DNA from: an uncultured Clostridia bacterium
GTDB taxonomy: Bacteria > Bacillota > Clostridia > Oscillospirales > Acutalibacteraceae
Direction of reading: 5' to 3'
DNA: 64,000 nt
NCBI GenBank assembly: GCA_947593615.1
Contig: CANQDR010000005.1
Span: 23,696-87,695, forward strand
The translations under genes and the position numbers were made by a program. Within the stretch, counting starts at the first letter, position 1. Every line of letters starts with the position of its first letter. Below, piece by piece: positions 19,281 to 30,201 of the stretch. Under the pieces are notes generated by a model. That model did not search any database. It was not told where the DNA came from and was given only the letters and a program-made list of their open reading frames with translations.

Positions 19281-20534
19281 CTATACCTTTTTTATATCCG
19301 CACCAAGTGCTGATAATGTCAATTCAAGATTTTCGTAACCTCTCTCAAGGTATCTAATTCCGCTTATTTCAGTGCTTGACTCTGCACAAAGCCCTGCAAC
19401 AACAAGGGCCGCCGCACCGCGCAAATCGGTAGCCTCAACAGGCGCACCATAAAGAGAGTTTACGCCCTCTACCACAGCAACTTTCCCCTCTGTTTTTATG
19501 TTCGCACCCATTCGCACAAGTTCGCCTGTGTGTCTGTATCGATTTTCAAATATATTTTCCACAAACACGGATGTTCCGTCGGCAATACACGCTGCAGCAA
19601 GCAGAGGTGCCTGAGCGTCGGTAGGAAAACCGGGATACGGCATAGTACGCACAACTTTCATTGATTTCAGTTTTTGCGGAGCAGAGAATTTCATACTGCC
19701 TCCGCTGCATTTTATATTACAGCCTGCATCCTCAAAAACAGGAATTACCGAGGCGAGATGACTGCTTACAATACCATTCAATGTTATATCAGAGCCGGTA
19801 ACCGCCGCACACGCCATGAGCGTTGCCGCAACAATTCTGTCGGCAATTATGGTATGAGGAGAACCTTTAAGCGAAGTAACTCCGTCAATTACAATGACGC
19901 CTTCTCCTGCTCCGTAAATTTTAGCACCGCATTTGTTAAGGTAATCTGCAAGGTCACATATTTCAGGCTCACGCGCGGCATTTGTAATTGTAGTTGTGCC
20001 TTTTGCAAGACTGGCTGCTATCATGATATCTTCTGTTGCCCCAACGCTCGGAAATGAAAGAGCAATTTTTGCTCCTATAAGTCCCGACGGTGCATAGCAG
20101 TCGAGATAACCGTGTTTTTCTTTTATAACGGCACCCATTTCCCTAAGTGCCTTAAGGTGCAAATCAATGGGTCTGGGACCTATTTCACATCCTCCCGGAA
20201 ACGAAAGCTTTGCCTTTCCCATTCTTGCGAGAACTGCTCCCAAAAATACAATTGAGCTTCTCGTTTTACGCATAAGCTCATCAGGTATATCCGACCTGTT
20301 CGCCGAGTCTCCTTTTATAATCAATGTATGATTGTAACGCTCAACCTCACATCCCAGATAGCGAAGTATCCGCGATGACGCGTCAACATCTGAAAGCTCG
20401 GGACAATTATATATTACATTTTCACCTTTTGTCAGTATAGTTGCCGCAAGAATTGGCAAAGCGCTGTTTTTCGCTCCCTGCACATACGTTTCGCCGCTCA
20501 GCTTTTGCCGTCCCTTAACAAGCAGTTTTGACAC
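19281..20534 (-). CDS. murA: UDP-N-acetylglucosamine 1-carboxyvinyltransferase
   Basis: VQGAKNSALPILAATIL, FPGGCEIGPRPIDLHLKAL, AACIADGTSVFVENIFENRY. Confidence 0.95.
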   Translation of the reverse strand: MSKLLVKGRQKLSGETYVQGAKNSALPILAATILTKGENVIYNCPELSDVDASSRILRYLGCEVERYNHTLIIKGDSANRSDIPDELMRKTRSSIVFLGAVLARMGKAKLSFPGGCEIGPRPIDLHLKALREMGAVIKEKHGYLDCYAPSGLIGAKIALSFPSVGATEDIMIAASLAKGTTTITNAAREPEICDLADYLNKCGAKIYGAGEGVIVIDGVTSLKGSPHTIIADRIVAATLMACAAVTGSDITLNGIVSSHLASVIPVFEDAGCNIKCSGGSMKFSAPQKLKSMKVVRTMPYPGFPTDAQAPLLAAACIADGTSVFVENIFENRYRHTGELVRMGANIKTEGKVAVVEGVNSLYGAPVEATDLRGAAALVVAGLCAESSTEISGIRYLERGYENLELTLSALGADIKKV

Positions 20535-20609
20535 AATAACACCCTCTCAAAAAGAATACCTATACATTCTATGAGAAAATGTACGCTGTGTTACTGCTTA
20601 TACTAATCT

Positions 20610-21728
20610 CTAAACAAGTCCGAGAGTTTTTTTGACAACCGAATATATTCTTTCATTTGCATCTGTTATTGCCATTTTTCGCGAATTTTCGCTTATTGCT
20701 TTAAGCTTATCGGGGTCAAGCAGCATTTCATCGGCTTTTTTCATAAGCAATTCGCCCGAAAGCTCGGATTCTTCAATAATTCCAGCCGCTCCTGCGTTTA
20801 CAAGAGCCATTGCATTGTGGTACTGATGATTTTCGGCTACATTCGGCGACGGAATAAGTATTGCCGGCTTTCCCATAGCCTGAATTTCGCTGAGCGTAAT
20901 TGCGCCTGCACGGCATATCACCAAATCGGCAGCCGCCATACAAACAGGCATATTATCTATATATGCTCTTATATCAAGGTTGTCGCATTTGTCTATATCC
21001 GTTCCCTTTTCTTTTACAAGTTGAGGGAACCATTCGCCGTAGCTTCCGTAAGCATGTATATGCTGATATCTGCCGTCCTTGCCGCTTCTTGCCACAAATT
21101 CAGCTACAGCCTCGTTAATTTTCCTTGCGCCAAGACTTCCGCCGAACGAAAGCACCAAAGGTCTTGCGTCAAGTCCAAGTTCAGCCCTTGACGCCTCTTT
21201 ATCGGCAGTAAGGATTTCTCCTCTCACGGGATTTCCCGTAATAACAAAATCTGCTTTTTCAAAATACTTTTTGGCGTCGGGTACTGCAAGCATTACCTTT
21301 TTAACGCTCTTGGCAAGCATTTTGTTCGTAACGCCCGGATAAGCATTCTGCTCATGAATAATGCAGGGAATTCCCATTTTTGCAGCGGTTCTTATTACCG
21401 GTCCGGAAACATAACCGCCTGTTCCTATGCAGATGTCAGGCTTGAACTCGGCAATGATCTTCTTTGCCTCGTGAGAAGACGTAAAAGTTCTTTTTACCGT
21501 TTTAGCATTATCAATCATACTTTTGAGTGAAAAGCTTCTCTTAAATCCGCTGATTGTAATTGATTTTATTTCAAACCCTGCCTGAGGAACAAGTCTTTGT
21601 TCCATACCACCGCGGTTGCCTACAAACAAGAACTCCGCTTCTGGACGTTTTTTTCTGATGTATCCTGCAATGGCAAGCGCAGGATTTATGTGTCCTGCCG
21701 TGCCGCCGCCTGCAAGCAATATTCTCAT
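20610..21728 (-). CDS. murG: UDP-N-acetylglucosamine--N-acetylmuramyl-(pentapeptide) pyrophosphoryl-undecaprenol GlcNAc transferase
   Basis: LLAGGGTAGHINPALAIA, GTGGYVSGPVI, SFGGSLGARKIN, ICRAGAITLSE. Confidence 0.95.
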   Translation of the reverse strand: MRILLAGGGTAGHINPALAIAGYIRKKRPEAEFLFVGNRGGMEQRLVPQAGFEIKSITISGFKRSFSLKSMIDNAKTVKRTFTSSHEAKKIIAEFKPDICIGTGGYVSGPVIRTAAKMGIPCIIHEQNAYPGVTNKMLAKSVKKVMLAVPDAKKYFEKADFVITGNPVRGEILTADKEASRAELGLDARPLVLSFGGSLGARKINEAVAEFVARSGKDGRYQHIHAYGSYGEWFPQLVKEKGTDIDKCDNLDIRAYIDNMPVCMAAADLVICRAGAITLSEIQAMGKPAILIPSPNVAENHQYHNAMALVNAGAAGIIEESELSGELLMKKADEMLLDPDKLKAISENSRKMAITDANERIYSVVKKTLGLV

Positions 21729-21748
21729 GAAAATTCCTCCGTATATAT

Positions 21749-23005
21749 CTACTGTCTTTCTATATTTGCCGTTCTTGAAATAGAAAGCACTATTCCCATC
21801 TGCATCAGCAGCATTATAAGCGAGCTGCCTCCGTAACTGAAAAACGGAAGACTGATACCTGTATTGGGCAGCCAGTCAGTTATAACCAGAATATTCAGAA
21901 CAACCTGAATTCCAATCTGTGAGGTAAGTCCGATTCCGAGAAGCTTTCCGAATTTATCTTTTGCGCGCAGCGAAAGAGTAATTCCTCTCCAGACAAGAAG
22001 CGCAAATATAAGCAAAATCATAGCCGCGCCAATGAGTCCGAGTTCCTCTACAACAATTGCAAAAATGAAGTCGTTCTGCGGTTCGGGAAGATAGAGATAT
22101 TTCTGTCTTGACTGGCCAAGTCCCAATCCCCACAGACCGCCAGAGCCTATGGCGTAAAGCGAATTTCGTGTCTGCCATGTTGTCTGCCACATATCCTCGT
22201 CAGTATATACAAGCGCCTGACCCCAGCCGTCCATTCGGCTCATTGCATATGACAAGCCGCCTGTTACCGCAAGAATACCCACAAGGGCAACTATAAGTAC
22301 AAATCCTATAGCCAGATATTTGGTTTTCATACCTCCGATATACAGCATAAGAACCGTAAGTATTCCAATAATTACAATACCCGAATAGTGAGGTTCCAAA
22401 AACAGGAGCATCGCGGTTGTTCCGAAAACAATAATACCCGGCACAACGCTGTAGCGTACAATCTGCATTTTATTGTAATATTTGCTTGCCCAGTGTGCAA
22501 AGAAAAGTATAATTGCAAACTTAGCTATTTCGGAGGGCTGAATGTTAAATATTCCAAGGGGGATCCAGCGTTTTACGCCGTTAGTACCCGGTAAAACAAG
22601 CACTAACAACAGCGAAATGTACGCAATACCCAAAATTACAGGCGCAATACGATGGAACTTATTGTAGTTAAAAAATGACATTATTAACATTCCGGCTAAA
22701 CCAATCACAATAAATATGAGCTGTCGGATAAGGTAATAATAACTGTCACCCTGCGTGTAATACGAAAAAGCATAGCTTGCCGAGAACATCATTATTGTTC
22801 CGATTGTAAGAAGAATAAGTATGATTATACAAAACGGCAAATCTATACCCATACCGATAGAAAACCATTTGGTTTTCTTCATTTTACGCTGACGGGAGGG
22901 TCGAACAAAAAACTTTTCCTGTTTGATTTTCTGCTCCGAATAATATTCATCATCATATATTCTGTTAATGTCTGCTTTTAATATCATTTTCTTATGCGGA
23001 GCCAT
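21749..23005 (-). CDS. ftsW: SEDS-family peptidoglycan polymerase FtsW
   Basis: Multi-TM; GVKRWIPLGIFNIQPSEIAKFAIILFFA; PEPQNDFIFAIVVEELG; PFFSYGGSSLI. Confidence 0.93.
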   Translation of the reverse strand: MAPHKKMILKADINRIYDDEYYSEQKIKQEKFFVRPSRQRKMKKTKWFSIGMGIDLPFCIIILILLTIGTIMMFSASYAFSYYTQGDSYYYLIRQLIFIVIGLAGMLIMSFFNYNKFHRIAPVILGIAYISLLLVLVLPGTNGVKRWIPLGIFNIQPSEIAKFAIILFFAHWASKYYNKMQIVRYSVVPGIIVFGTTAMLLFLEPHYSGIVIIGILTVLMLYIGGMKTKYLAIGFVLIVALVGILAVTGGLSYAMSRMDGWGQALVYTDEDMWQTTWQTRNSLYAIGSGGLWGLGLGQSRQKYLYLPEPQNDFIFAIVVEELGLIGAAMILLIFALLVWRGITLSLRAKDKFGKLLGIGLTSQIGIQVVLNILVITDWLPNTGISLPFFSYGGSSLIMLLMQMGIVLSISRTANIERQ

Positions 23006-23068
23006 GACTATTCCCTCCTTTTTATAATAATTATAAAAATATCAATATCAATATGCTTTATTAGCTGT

Positions 23069-24100
23069 CTATTTCACACCGAAATAAACAAGAGCAAATG
23101 CAACCGCGCCGAATACGGCAGTTACTGCGCTGAACACGGCAACAATCTTAACCTCGCTCCATCCTGACATCTCAAAATGATGATGAATGGGGCTCATTTT
23201 AAACAGTCTTTTGCCGTGAGTAATTTTAAAATACGATACCTGTAATACAACAGAAAGGATCTCTGCAATGTAAACAATGCCAATCGGAAGAAGAAGCACA
23301 GGCATATTCATTGCAAATGCAATTGAACACACAAGTCCGCCCAAAAACAACGAGCCGGTATCACCCATAAACACCTTTGCAGGGTGAAAATTCCACACTA
23401 AAAATCCAAGACACGCACCTGCCGCTGCCGCACTCATTGCTGTAATGCCCAGACTGTTGAGCATGCTTGCAATCAACATATAGGCAACACAGGCAAAAAA
23501 GGTTATTGAGCCGTCAAGACCGTCAACACCATCGGTAAGATTAACGGCATTTACCATACCTACAATTACAACTGCGGCAAGAACGTAATAGAAAATACCT
23601 AAGTCAATTTCACCGACAAACGGAATAACAGTTGTTGTGCCGTAACCTGCAAATCCGAGAACTGCAAGATAAGCGCCTGCAACTATAAACTGTAAAACAA
23701 GCTTCTGAATTGCAGTAAGACCGAGGTTTCGCTTTTTTACAACTTTAGTAAAATCATCAATAAATCCGATAAGTCCGTTGGCAAGCGCAAGACCGAGTCC
23801 TGCAAATATAAACACACTTTCACGCGGAATGTCCGCAAAAAAGGTATCTATGAATTCAGGGCCTGCAAGTATATACACAACCGTACTGATTACTGTAACC
23901 GAAATTATGGCAACAATGAACATTATTCCTCCCATTATGGGAGTTCCCTGTTTGCTTTTGTGCCAGCTCGGTCCTATATCTAAAATTGTCTGTCCAAAGT
24001 TTAGCTTGTGAAGATAAGGAATTAAAAATCTGCCGAGCACTGCAGAAATCATAAATGCCGCCAGTGCCGAGCAAAATGTCCATATTCCGTATATCATCAT
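23069..24100 (-). CDS. mraY: Phospho-N-acetylmuramoyl-pentapeptide-transferase
   Basis: QGTPIMGGIMF, NLTDGVDGLDGS, FMGDTGSLFLGG, SPIHHHFE. Confidence 0.95.
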   Translation of the reverse strand: MMIYGIWTFCSALAAFMISAVLGRFLIPYLHKLNFGQTILDIGPSWHKSKQGTPIMGGIMFIVAIISVTVISTVVYILAGPEFIDTFFADIPRESVFIFAGLGLALANGLIGFIDDFTKVVKKRNLGLTAIQKLVLQFIVAGAYLAVLGFAGYGTTTVIPFVGEIDLGIFYYVLAAVVIVGMVNAVNLTDGVDGLDGSITFFACVAYMLIASMLNSLGITAMSAAAAGACLGFLVWNFHPAKVFMGDTGSLFLGGLVCSIAFAMNMPVLLLPIGIVYIAEILSVVLQVSYFKITHGKRLFKMSPIHHHFEMSGWSEVKIVAVFSAVTAVFGAVAFALVYFGVK

Positions 24101-24195
24101 AATTATCTTTCCTTTCAGACTTATTTTGCCTTTTCTTTGATACCAAAACCGATTAAATATATCCGTTTTTTAATTGGTATTCAGTATAATAAAAA

Positions 24196-26463
24196 TTAGT
24201 CGTTAAATGTTGACGCAGATGAGAACGTAACGGTAATTACCGTGCCCGGACTGACTGATGTCCCCTCTGCAATATCCTGAGATGAGCTTATAACATCCGA
24301 ACTTGCCGCACCTACAAAGCTTATATTAAGTCCGTATTCGCTTGCTACGGAGTTTACTTCCGATGCGGAATATCCTACAAGATTAGGTACCGTTACTGTT
24401 TCCGCCTTGCTGTTGTCGTCCGTATATAAAACAATATTTCCTCCTGTAGGAATTTTTGAAGAAACATACGGAATTTGTGAAATAACCTTATCGCCCTCGC
24501 CCTTGACGGTAGTAGTAAATCCGTCATTCTGTGCGGCGGCTTCTGCTTCGCTTACAGAAAGACCTACATAGTCGCCTGCCGAAACATCAACATATTCAAG
24601 CTCGCTTTCAGTATATTCTGTTTTGACTTCAAGATACGGAAGAACCTCCGTCATAATATTGATAAACACGGGAGCGGAGACCTGAGAACCGTAATAAGCC
24701 CCTCCCGAAGGTGTGTCAAAGAAGATGAGCATTGCAATCTGAGGGTCATCCGCAGGTGCGTATCCGCAGAATGAAGATATGTAGTCCTCACTGAAAACAC
24801 TCTGTACTTCAGAGCCTATTTTCTCTGAAGTACCTGTTTTACCTGCTACCTTATAGCCTGCAACATATCCTGCCGTAGAGCCTGCCGTTGCAGTATTGTA
24901 GGCAAGAATTTCATTCATTTTATTTGATGTTTCCTTTGAAATAACCTGACGCTTGATATTTTTTTCTACATTTTTTATTACATTTCCTTCAGAGTCTGTA
25001 ATTTTAGAAACAACATACGGCTGAAGAACATATCCGCCGTTTGCAACAGCAGAACAAGCTGTAATCATCTGAATGGGAGTAATAGAGAAGTTCTGACCGA
25101 ATGACGCAACAGCAAGGTCAACGTCGGTCATAGTGCCATCTTTCCAGAAGCTGTCCTCAGCTTCGCCCGGAAGATCGATTCCTGTTTTGTCAGCAAAACC
25201 AAATCCCTGATAATACTGGCAGAATTTATTCATCCCAACCATCTGACCTATCTGAATAAACGCAGGGTTGCAGGAATTGCAGATAGCCTGAACAAAGTTC
25301 TGTGTTCCGTGACCTTGGACCGCGTGACAATGAATCGTCTCGCCGCTTACAACAAATGAACCACCGCATACAAATGTGCTGTTGTCATTCACTTTGCCCT
25401 CTTCAAGTGCCATAGATGCCGTACACATCTTAAATACCGAACCGGGCATATAGGTATCGGTAATTGCCTTGTTGCGCCACATAGCGGAAAGAGCTTCGCT
25501 CTCTGCGGCAGACCGTTTATCTTTAGGCAGAGCGTCTATTTTTTTCTGCTGTTCCTTAGGAAGTGTGTAAGGGTCATTTAGATTATAGCCGTCAACCGTT
25601 ACCATTGCAAGTATTGCGCCCGTATTTACATCCATTGCAATGCATACTCCGCGGTTTAGTACGTTATTGTCAACAATTCCCTGCTTCATATATTTTTCGC
25701 ATATGGACTGCACTGTTTCATCAATTGTCAGATAAATATTGTTGCCGTTTTCCGCGTCAACATTTTGTTCATATTGAAACGGCATATCCGTTCCCGTGGC
25801 ATTTTTAGCAGTTATAATTCTGCCCGGAGTACCTGCAAGATACTCGTCATATTCATACTCAACTCCCTCAAGGCCCTGTTCATCGCTTCCGGTAAATCCG
25901 ATAACGCAGGATGCCAAATCATCCTGAGGGTAGTAACGCTTGTAATCGTCCAGAAGCTCTACTGCGTTGCCGCAGTTATAGTCCTTTTGCAGAGTATCTA
26001 TAAATTTTAATATTTTATCTCTTGCTTCTGTTTCAATTTTACGTTTTACAACCACATAGTAGCTTTTCTGCTGAGTTTTTTCGTATACATTATCATAATC
26101 AAGCTCAAGTATTTCCGACAGTCCCTGAGCAACCGCCTTGCGCTGCTTATCATCTTTAAGATATGCAGGTGCCATTACAACCTGCCATACCGACGCACTC
26201 TCTGCAAGCACTTTGCCGTTTGCGTCATATATTGTGCCTCTTTTGGCGGAAATCGTTGTATCCTTAAGCTGCTGATCTACAGCGTCCTCCTGTAAAGAAT
26301 TACCTTGTATAAGAGTAAGATAGGCAAGTCTTGTTATTGCTGCGCCAAAACCGATAAGGAGAATAAGTATAATCAGAATTACCGTACGCTGTCTTAACCG
26401 CTGATTAGGACCTTTGGCAGCTCTCTTTTTTGCGCCGTTGTGCGTGCGTTCGTTTTTTTCCAA
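24196..26463 (-). CDS. Class B penicillin-binding protein with PASTA domain(s) (SpoVD/PBP2-type)
   Basis: PGSVFKMCTASMAL (SxxK), VAGKTGTSEKIG, C-term PASTA-like VPNLVGYSASEVNSVASEYGLNISFVG. Confidence 0.92.
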   Translation of the reverse strand: MEKNERTHNGAKKRAAKGPNQRLRQRTVILIILILLIGFGAAITRLAYLTLIQGNSLQEDAVDQQLKDTTISAKRGTIYDANGKVLAESASVWQVVMAPAYLKDDKQRKAVAQGLSEILELDYDNVYEKTQQKSYYVVVKRKIETEARDKILKFIDTLQKDYNCGNAVELLDDYKRYYPQDDLASCVIGFTGSDEQGLEGVEYEYDEYLAGTPGRIITAKNATGTDMPFQYEQNVDAENGNNIYLTIDETVQSICEKYMKQGIVDNNVLNRGVCIAMDVNTGAILAMVTVDGYNLNDPYTLPKEQQKKIDALPKDKRSAAESEALSAMWRNKAITDTYMPGSVFKMCTASMALEEGKVNDNSTFVCGGSFVVSGETIHCHAVQGHGTQNFVQAICNSCNPAFIQIGQMVGMNKFCQYYQGFGFADKTGIDLPGEAEDSFWKDGTMTDVDLAVASFGQNFSITPIQMITACSAVANGGYVLQPYVVSKITDSEGNVIKNVEKNIKRQVISKETSNKMNEILAYNTATAGSTAGYVAGYKVAGKTGTSEKIGSEVQSVFSEDYISSFCGYAPADDPQIAMLIFFDTPSGGAYYGSQVSAPVFINIMTEVLPYLEVKTEYTESELEYVDVSAGDYVGLSVSEAEAAAQNDGFTTTVKGEGDKVISQIPYVSSKIPTGGNIVLYTDDNSKAETVTVPNLVGYSASEVNSVASEYGLNISFVGAASSDVISSSQDIAEGTSVSPGTVITVTFSSASTFND

Positions 26464-26613
26464 ATTAAAGCTCCTTTCACAGCAAAATTTATGATAATTT
26501 CATTCTCATCTTTTAAATAATTTATTCTACATCTTTATTATACCGAAAAAAGAGTCAAGACGCAGTCTTAACTCTCATTCTTTCATAACATATTTATTAA
26601 ATTGAAATGAATG

Positions 26614-27165
26614 TTATGACCAAAGATTTTTTATAGAGTCTATAAACTGAGTGAATATATTTTCACTTTCCTGAACAAATACCTCAGCTTTATCTCCCCC
26701 CGACAGGGCAATGAATTCTTTCTGAGCATTTGAGGCTTTGGTCATGCCAAGAACATCTTTAGCATACTTCTCAATTTCAGCATTTGAAAGATTAGCTTCA
26801 ACTTTCATCTGATTTTGAGTATAAATACTCTGACTGTCAGCCAAAGTTTCCTTTGCAGTGATAATCTCCTGATTGAGTTCGGTAAGCTGAACTTGTCCCA
26901 CAATAATGGCTCCGATCACCAATGAAACCACAGCACCGCCCAGACTTCCGAGCGCAATTTTCAGCGGATTATGTCTGCGGCGTCTTATTTTATTCAGTTC
27001 CTGTTCAGGCAAGGTCATAACCTTGTTTTTGTTTTTATGGGCTTTGGTCTGTTTTTTATGTACTTCCTGCTCGCGGCGTTTCGGCAAAGCCGAACCCGAA
27101 GAATAGGTTATGTCGTCATCAAAAAGATTTAAATCGTAAGCCGCACTTTTGTTTTCAAATGCCAT
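26614..27165 (-). CDS. FtsL-like division protein
   Basis: Short bitopic protein with coiled-coil after the TM, located between rsmH and pbp. Confidence 0.65.
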   Translation of the reverse strand: MAFENKSAAYDLNLFDDDITYSSGSALPKRREQEVHKKQTKAHKNKNKVMTLPEQELNKIRRRRHNPLKIALGSLGGAVVSLVIGAIIVGQVQLTELNQEIITAKETLADSQSIYTQNQMKVEANLSNAEIEKYAKDVLGMTKASNAQKEFIALSGGDKAEVFVQESENIFTQFIDSIKNLWS

Positions 27166-27446
27166 TACTTCTGCACCTTGTGCCTTTCTATATCAAAAAT
27201 TTTCATAAAACACACTTCTTTTTTACTTTATAATTCTATAAAATAAAAAAGTTTCAAAATCTTAACAATTTCTTTAAATTGTTTACCGCACAATCTGTTC
27301 TTTTTAAAGAACTAATTGAACTAAAACCATATATGTAGTAATTGCAGTCAAGTAAACCACAATTGATTGTATTTGTAATTTTCTTTACAACTTTGTTATA
27401 TTTTACTACAGATTTGTCGCTTTGTCTATAGCTGAGAGAAAATTTT

Positions 27447-28370
27447 TTATATTTTTTCGCATATTCTCAACTTTGCACTTCTTGCCCTCGGGTTTTCGCT
27501 TAATTCTGTTTCATTTGCACAAACAGGTTTTTTGTTTACAATCTTTGCCTTGGGTTTGTTTCCGCAAACGCATACCGGAAAATCCTTTGGGCAGGTACAG
27601 CCCTGACACCATGAAGCCATTTTTTGCTTAACAATTCTGTCCTCAAGAGAATGAAATGTAATTACCGCCAGACGTCCGCCGCTTCCAAGCATTTCAAAAG
27701 CTCCGTCAAGCCCTTTTTCAAGAGCGCCGAGCTCGTCATTAACCGCAATTCGCAAAGCCTGAAAAGTCTTTCTTGCAGGATGTCCGTCACGTCTTACCTT
27801 TTGAGGTACATTAGCCTTTATGATTTCAGCAAGCTCCAGCGTAGTTTTAATCGGCTTGCTTTCCCTTGAATTTACAATGCCTTTGACAATTGAAGCCGCA
27901 TATTTTTCTTCTCCATACACGCTTATTATACGTCTTAGCTCCTCAGCAGAAAGAGTGTTTACAAGTTCTTCTGCCGTCGTGCCACTCTGACTCATACGCA
28001 TATCAAGCGGAGCGTCCTCATGAAAAGAAAATCCCCTTGAAGCAGTATCAAGCTGGTGCGAAGAAACGCCTATATCAAGCAGAATTCCGTCAAGCCTGCC
28101 TACTCCCCTAAGTTGAAGCAGTTCTTTAATATCAGCAAAATTGCCTTTGATTATTATTGAATTCTCGTTCTTTTTAAATCGTTCAGTCAACATGCAAATC
28201 GCGTCGGGGTCGCGGTCAATTAAAATAAGCTTGCCCGTTGTGAGCCGTTTCAGGATCTCCGAGCTGTGACCGCCGCCTCCGGCAGTTCCATCGACATAAA
28301 TTCCGTTTTCCTTTATGTCAAGCCCTTCGATTGTTTCATTAAGAAGAACAGGAATGTGAGAAAATTCCAT
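27447..28370 (-). CDS. rsmH: 16S rRNA (cytosine1402-N4)-methyltransferase
   Basis: HIPVLLNETIEGL, DGTAGGGGHSSEIL, DGILLDIGVSSHQLD, ITFHSLEDRIVK. Confidence 0.96.
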   Translation of the reverse strand: MEFSHIPVLLNETIEGLDIKENGIYVDGTAGGGGHSSEILKRLTTGKLILIDRDPDAICMLTERFKKNENSIIIKGNFADIKELLQLRGVGRLDGILLDIGVSSHQLDTASRGFSFHEDAPLDMRMSQSGTTAEELVNTLSAEELRRIISVYGEEKYAASIVKGIVNSRESKPIKTTLELAEIIKANVPQKVRRDGHPARKTFQALRIAVNDELGALEKGLDGAFEMLGSGGRLAVITFHSLEDRIVKQKMASWCQGCTCPKDFPVCVCGNKPKAKIVNKKPVCANETELSENPRARSAKLRICEKI

Positions 28371-28380
28371 ATTGTCCTCC

Positions 28381-28809
28381 TTATAATGTCAACATTGATA
28401 GGGCCTCTGAAATGGTACTCTGCTGAGAAGCCATATACTCATCGAATTTGACTTTGCTCCAGATTTCAATTCTGTTGTTCATTCCGATTACAAGCGCATC
28501 ATTCTCAAGCCCTGCAAATTCGCGCAAAGTCTGCGGTATGATCACCCTGCCCTGTGAATTAGGAGTGACCTCAACAGCGGTGGCGTTAAAAGTGTATTGA
28601 AGTGCCATTGACTTATCCGCAGGCAACGCGAGGATTTTTGAGCATATTGAATTAAACTGCTCTGATGACATCGCCTGAATACAACAATTGCCAAAGCCCT
28701 TTGCAAGAAAAAATGTACTGCCAAGTTCTTCACGGAACTTTGCAGGCAAAACTATTCTGCCTTTAGCATCTATTGAATGATTTGTCATTCCCGAAAACAT
28801 TTTGCCCAC
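28381..28809 (-). CDS. mraZ: Transcriptional regulator MraZ
   Basis: NHSIDAKGRIVLPAKFREELG, SQGRVIIPQTLREFAGL. Confidence 0.95.
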   Translation of the reverse strand: MGKMFSGMTNHSIDAKGRIVLPAKFREELGSTFFLAKGFGNCCIQAMSSEQFNSICSKILALPADKSMALQYTFNATAVEVTPNSQGRVIIPQTLREFAGLENDALVIGMNNRIEIWSKVKFDEYMASQQSTISEALSMLTL

Positions 28810-29162
28810 CTCCGTACATTTTTTAAGGTTTTAATTAAAAAATCAGCATTTATGTTCACTTAATGACACTATATGCCACCATTTGATATAATTATACTCT
28901 ATACATTAAAAAAAATCAAGATAAAAGTTACCAAAATCACAATAAAATTTACATTTTTTTTAATTTTTTTGCAAATTGATATTTTTTATTGATTTTTTAA
29001 TTATAATATTCCTAAAAAGAATAAAAATAAAACCGAATACAGATAAAAATCTTATGTATTCGGCAAATAATTTAAAAAATATTTTAAAATGGTTACAATT
29101 AAGCTAAATATATTACAAACATATGTTTGTAATTGCTTACTTATATTTATATTAAAAAAAAC

Positions 29163-29187
29163 AGCCGTCCGTTAAAAGCGGACGGCC
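29163..29187 (-). terminator. Terminator hairpin
   Basis: gccgtccgttaaaagcggacggc. Confidence 0.65.
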
Positions 29188-29203
29188 TGAGCTTTGCTAA
29201 AAA

Positions 29204-29680
29204 TTATCCCTGCTGTTTGGATTTTTGAGAATTGAGTATATTGGTCCTAGTTTTTTTAATTTCATCAAGCTGTGAAGAAATACCCTCTTCCGTGCGCCTT
29301 ATAATACTGTCAACATAAACATTAGCTGCCTTTCTGATTTCAGCAGACTTCTGTTTTGCGTCGTCAACGATTTCCTTGGCCTTAGCCTGAGCTTCTCTAA
29401 CAATTTCATTCTGATTAAGCATAGCCTTCTTGCGCTCTTCAGCCGCTCTGATAATATTCTCCGCCTCACGGTTAGCCTCTGAAAGAATTTGCTTTCTGTC
29501 CGCAACAATGTTTTTGGCTTGTCTTACTTCCGCAGGCATGGCGTCCTGGATCTGGTCAAGAATATCGTAAACTTCTTCACTGCTTACCATAACCTTTCCG
29601 CCTGTAAAAGGCATTGACTTTGCCTCATTAATAACGTCCTGAAGTTGTAAAATCAAATCATCAACTTTCATTTTTTCCAC
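29204..29680 (-). CDS. Coiled-coil protein, ATP synthase F0 subunit B / V-type subunit H-like
   Basis: Continuous charged helix (EANREAENIIRAAEERKKAMLNQNEIVREAQAKAKEIVDDAKQK). Confidence 0.6.
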   Translation of the reverse strand: MEKMKVDDLILQLQDVINEAKSMPFTGGKVMVSSEEVYDILDQIQDAMPAEVRQAKNIVADRKQILSEANREAENIIRAAEERKKAMLNQNEIVREAQAKAKEIVDDAKQKSAEIRKAANVYVDSIIRRTEEGISSQLDEIKKTRTNILNSQKSKQQG

Positions 29681-29709
29681 TCCTTATTCATTAATATCCA
29701 AAATAAATT

Positions 29710-30201
29710 TTAGCATTTTGAATTATTTATTCTCTCAACAATTCTGTCGTGAACGCAGGGAGGGACAAAATTGCTTATATCTCCACCCATTGACGCAACC
29801 TCACGCACCATACTTGAGCTTAAGTACATTGAATCGGCGTCTGCCATAAGGAAAATAGTTTCAAGCTGCGGATTCAGCTTTTTATTTGTTATAGCCATTT
29901 GAAATTCGTATTCAAAGTCGGATACTGCACGCAGACCCTTAACGATTGCGTCAACACCGCGTTCTTTGCAATACTCAGCAAGCAGTCCCTCAAAGCTTAC
30001 GATTTCAACATTTTCCAAATCTTCCGTGACTTTTTCTAAAAGCTCAATACGTTCTTCAATAGAAAAGCTTGGCGACTTTGCCGAATTTATAAGTACCGCA
30101 ACAATTACATGGTCAAACATTTTTGCTGAACGCTTTATAACGTCCAAATGACCGAGAGTTACCGGGTCAAAACTTCCCGGGCAAATTACTGTTTTATTCA
30201 T
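29710..30201 (-). CDS. coaD: Pantetheine-phosphate adenylyltransferase
   Basis: VICPGSFDPVTLGHLDVIKRSA, YEFQMAITNKKLNPQLETIFLM, SSSMVREVA. Confidence 0.95.
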   Translation of the reverse strand: MNKTVICPGSFDPVTLGHLDVIKRSAKMFDHVIVAVLINSAKSPSFSIEERIELLEKVTEDLENVEIVSFEGLLAEYCKERGVDAIVKGLRAVSDFEYEFQMAITNKKLNPQLETIFLMADADSMYLSSSMVREVASMGGDISNFVPPCVHDRIVERINNSKC

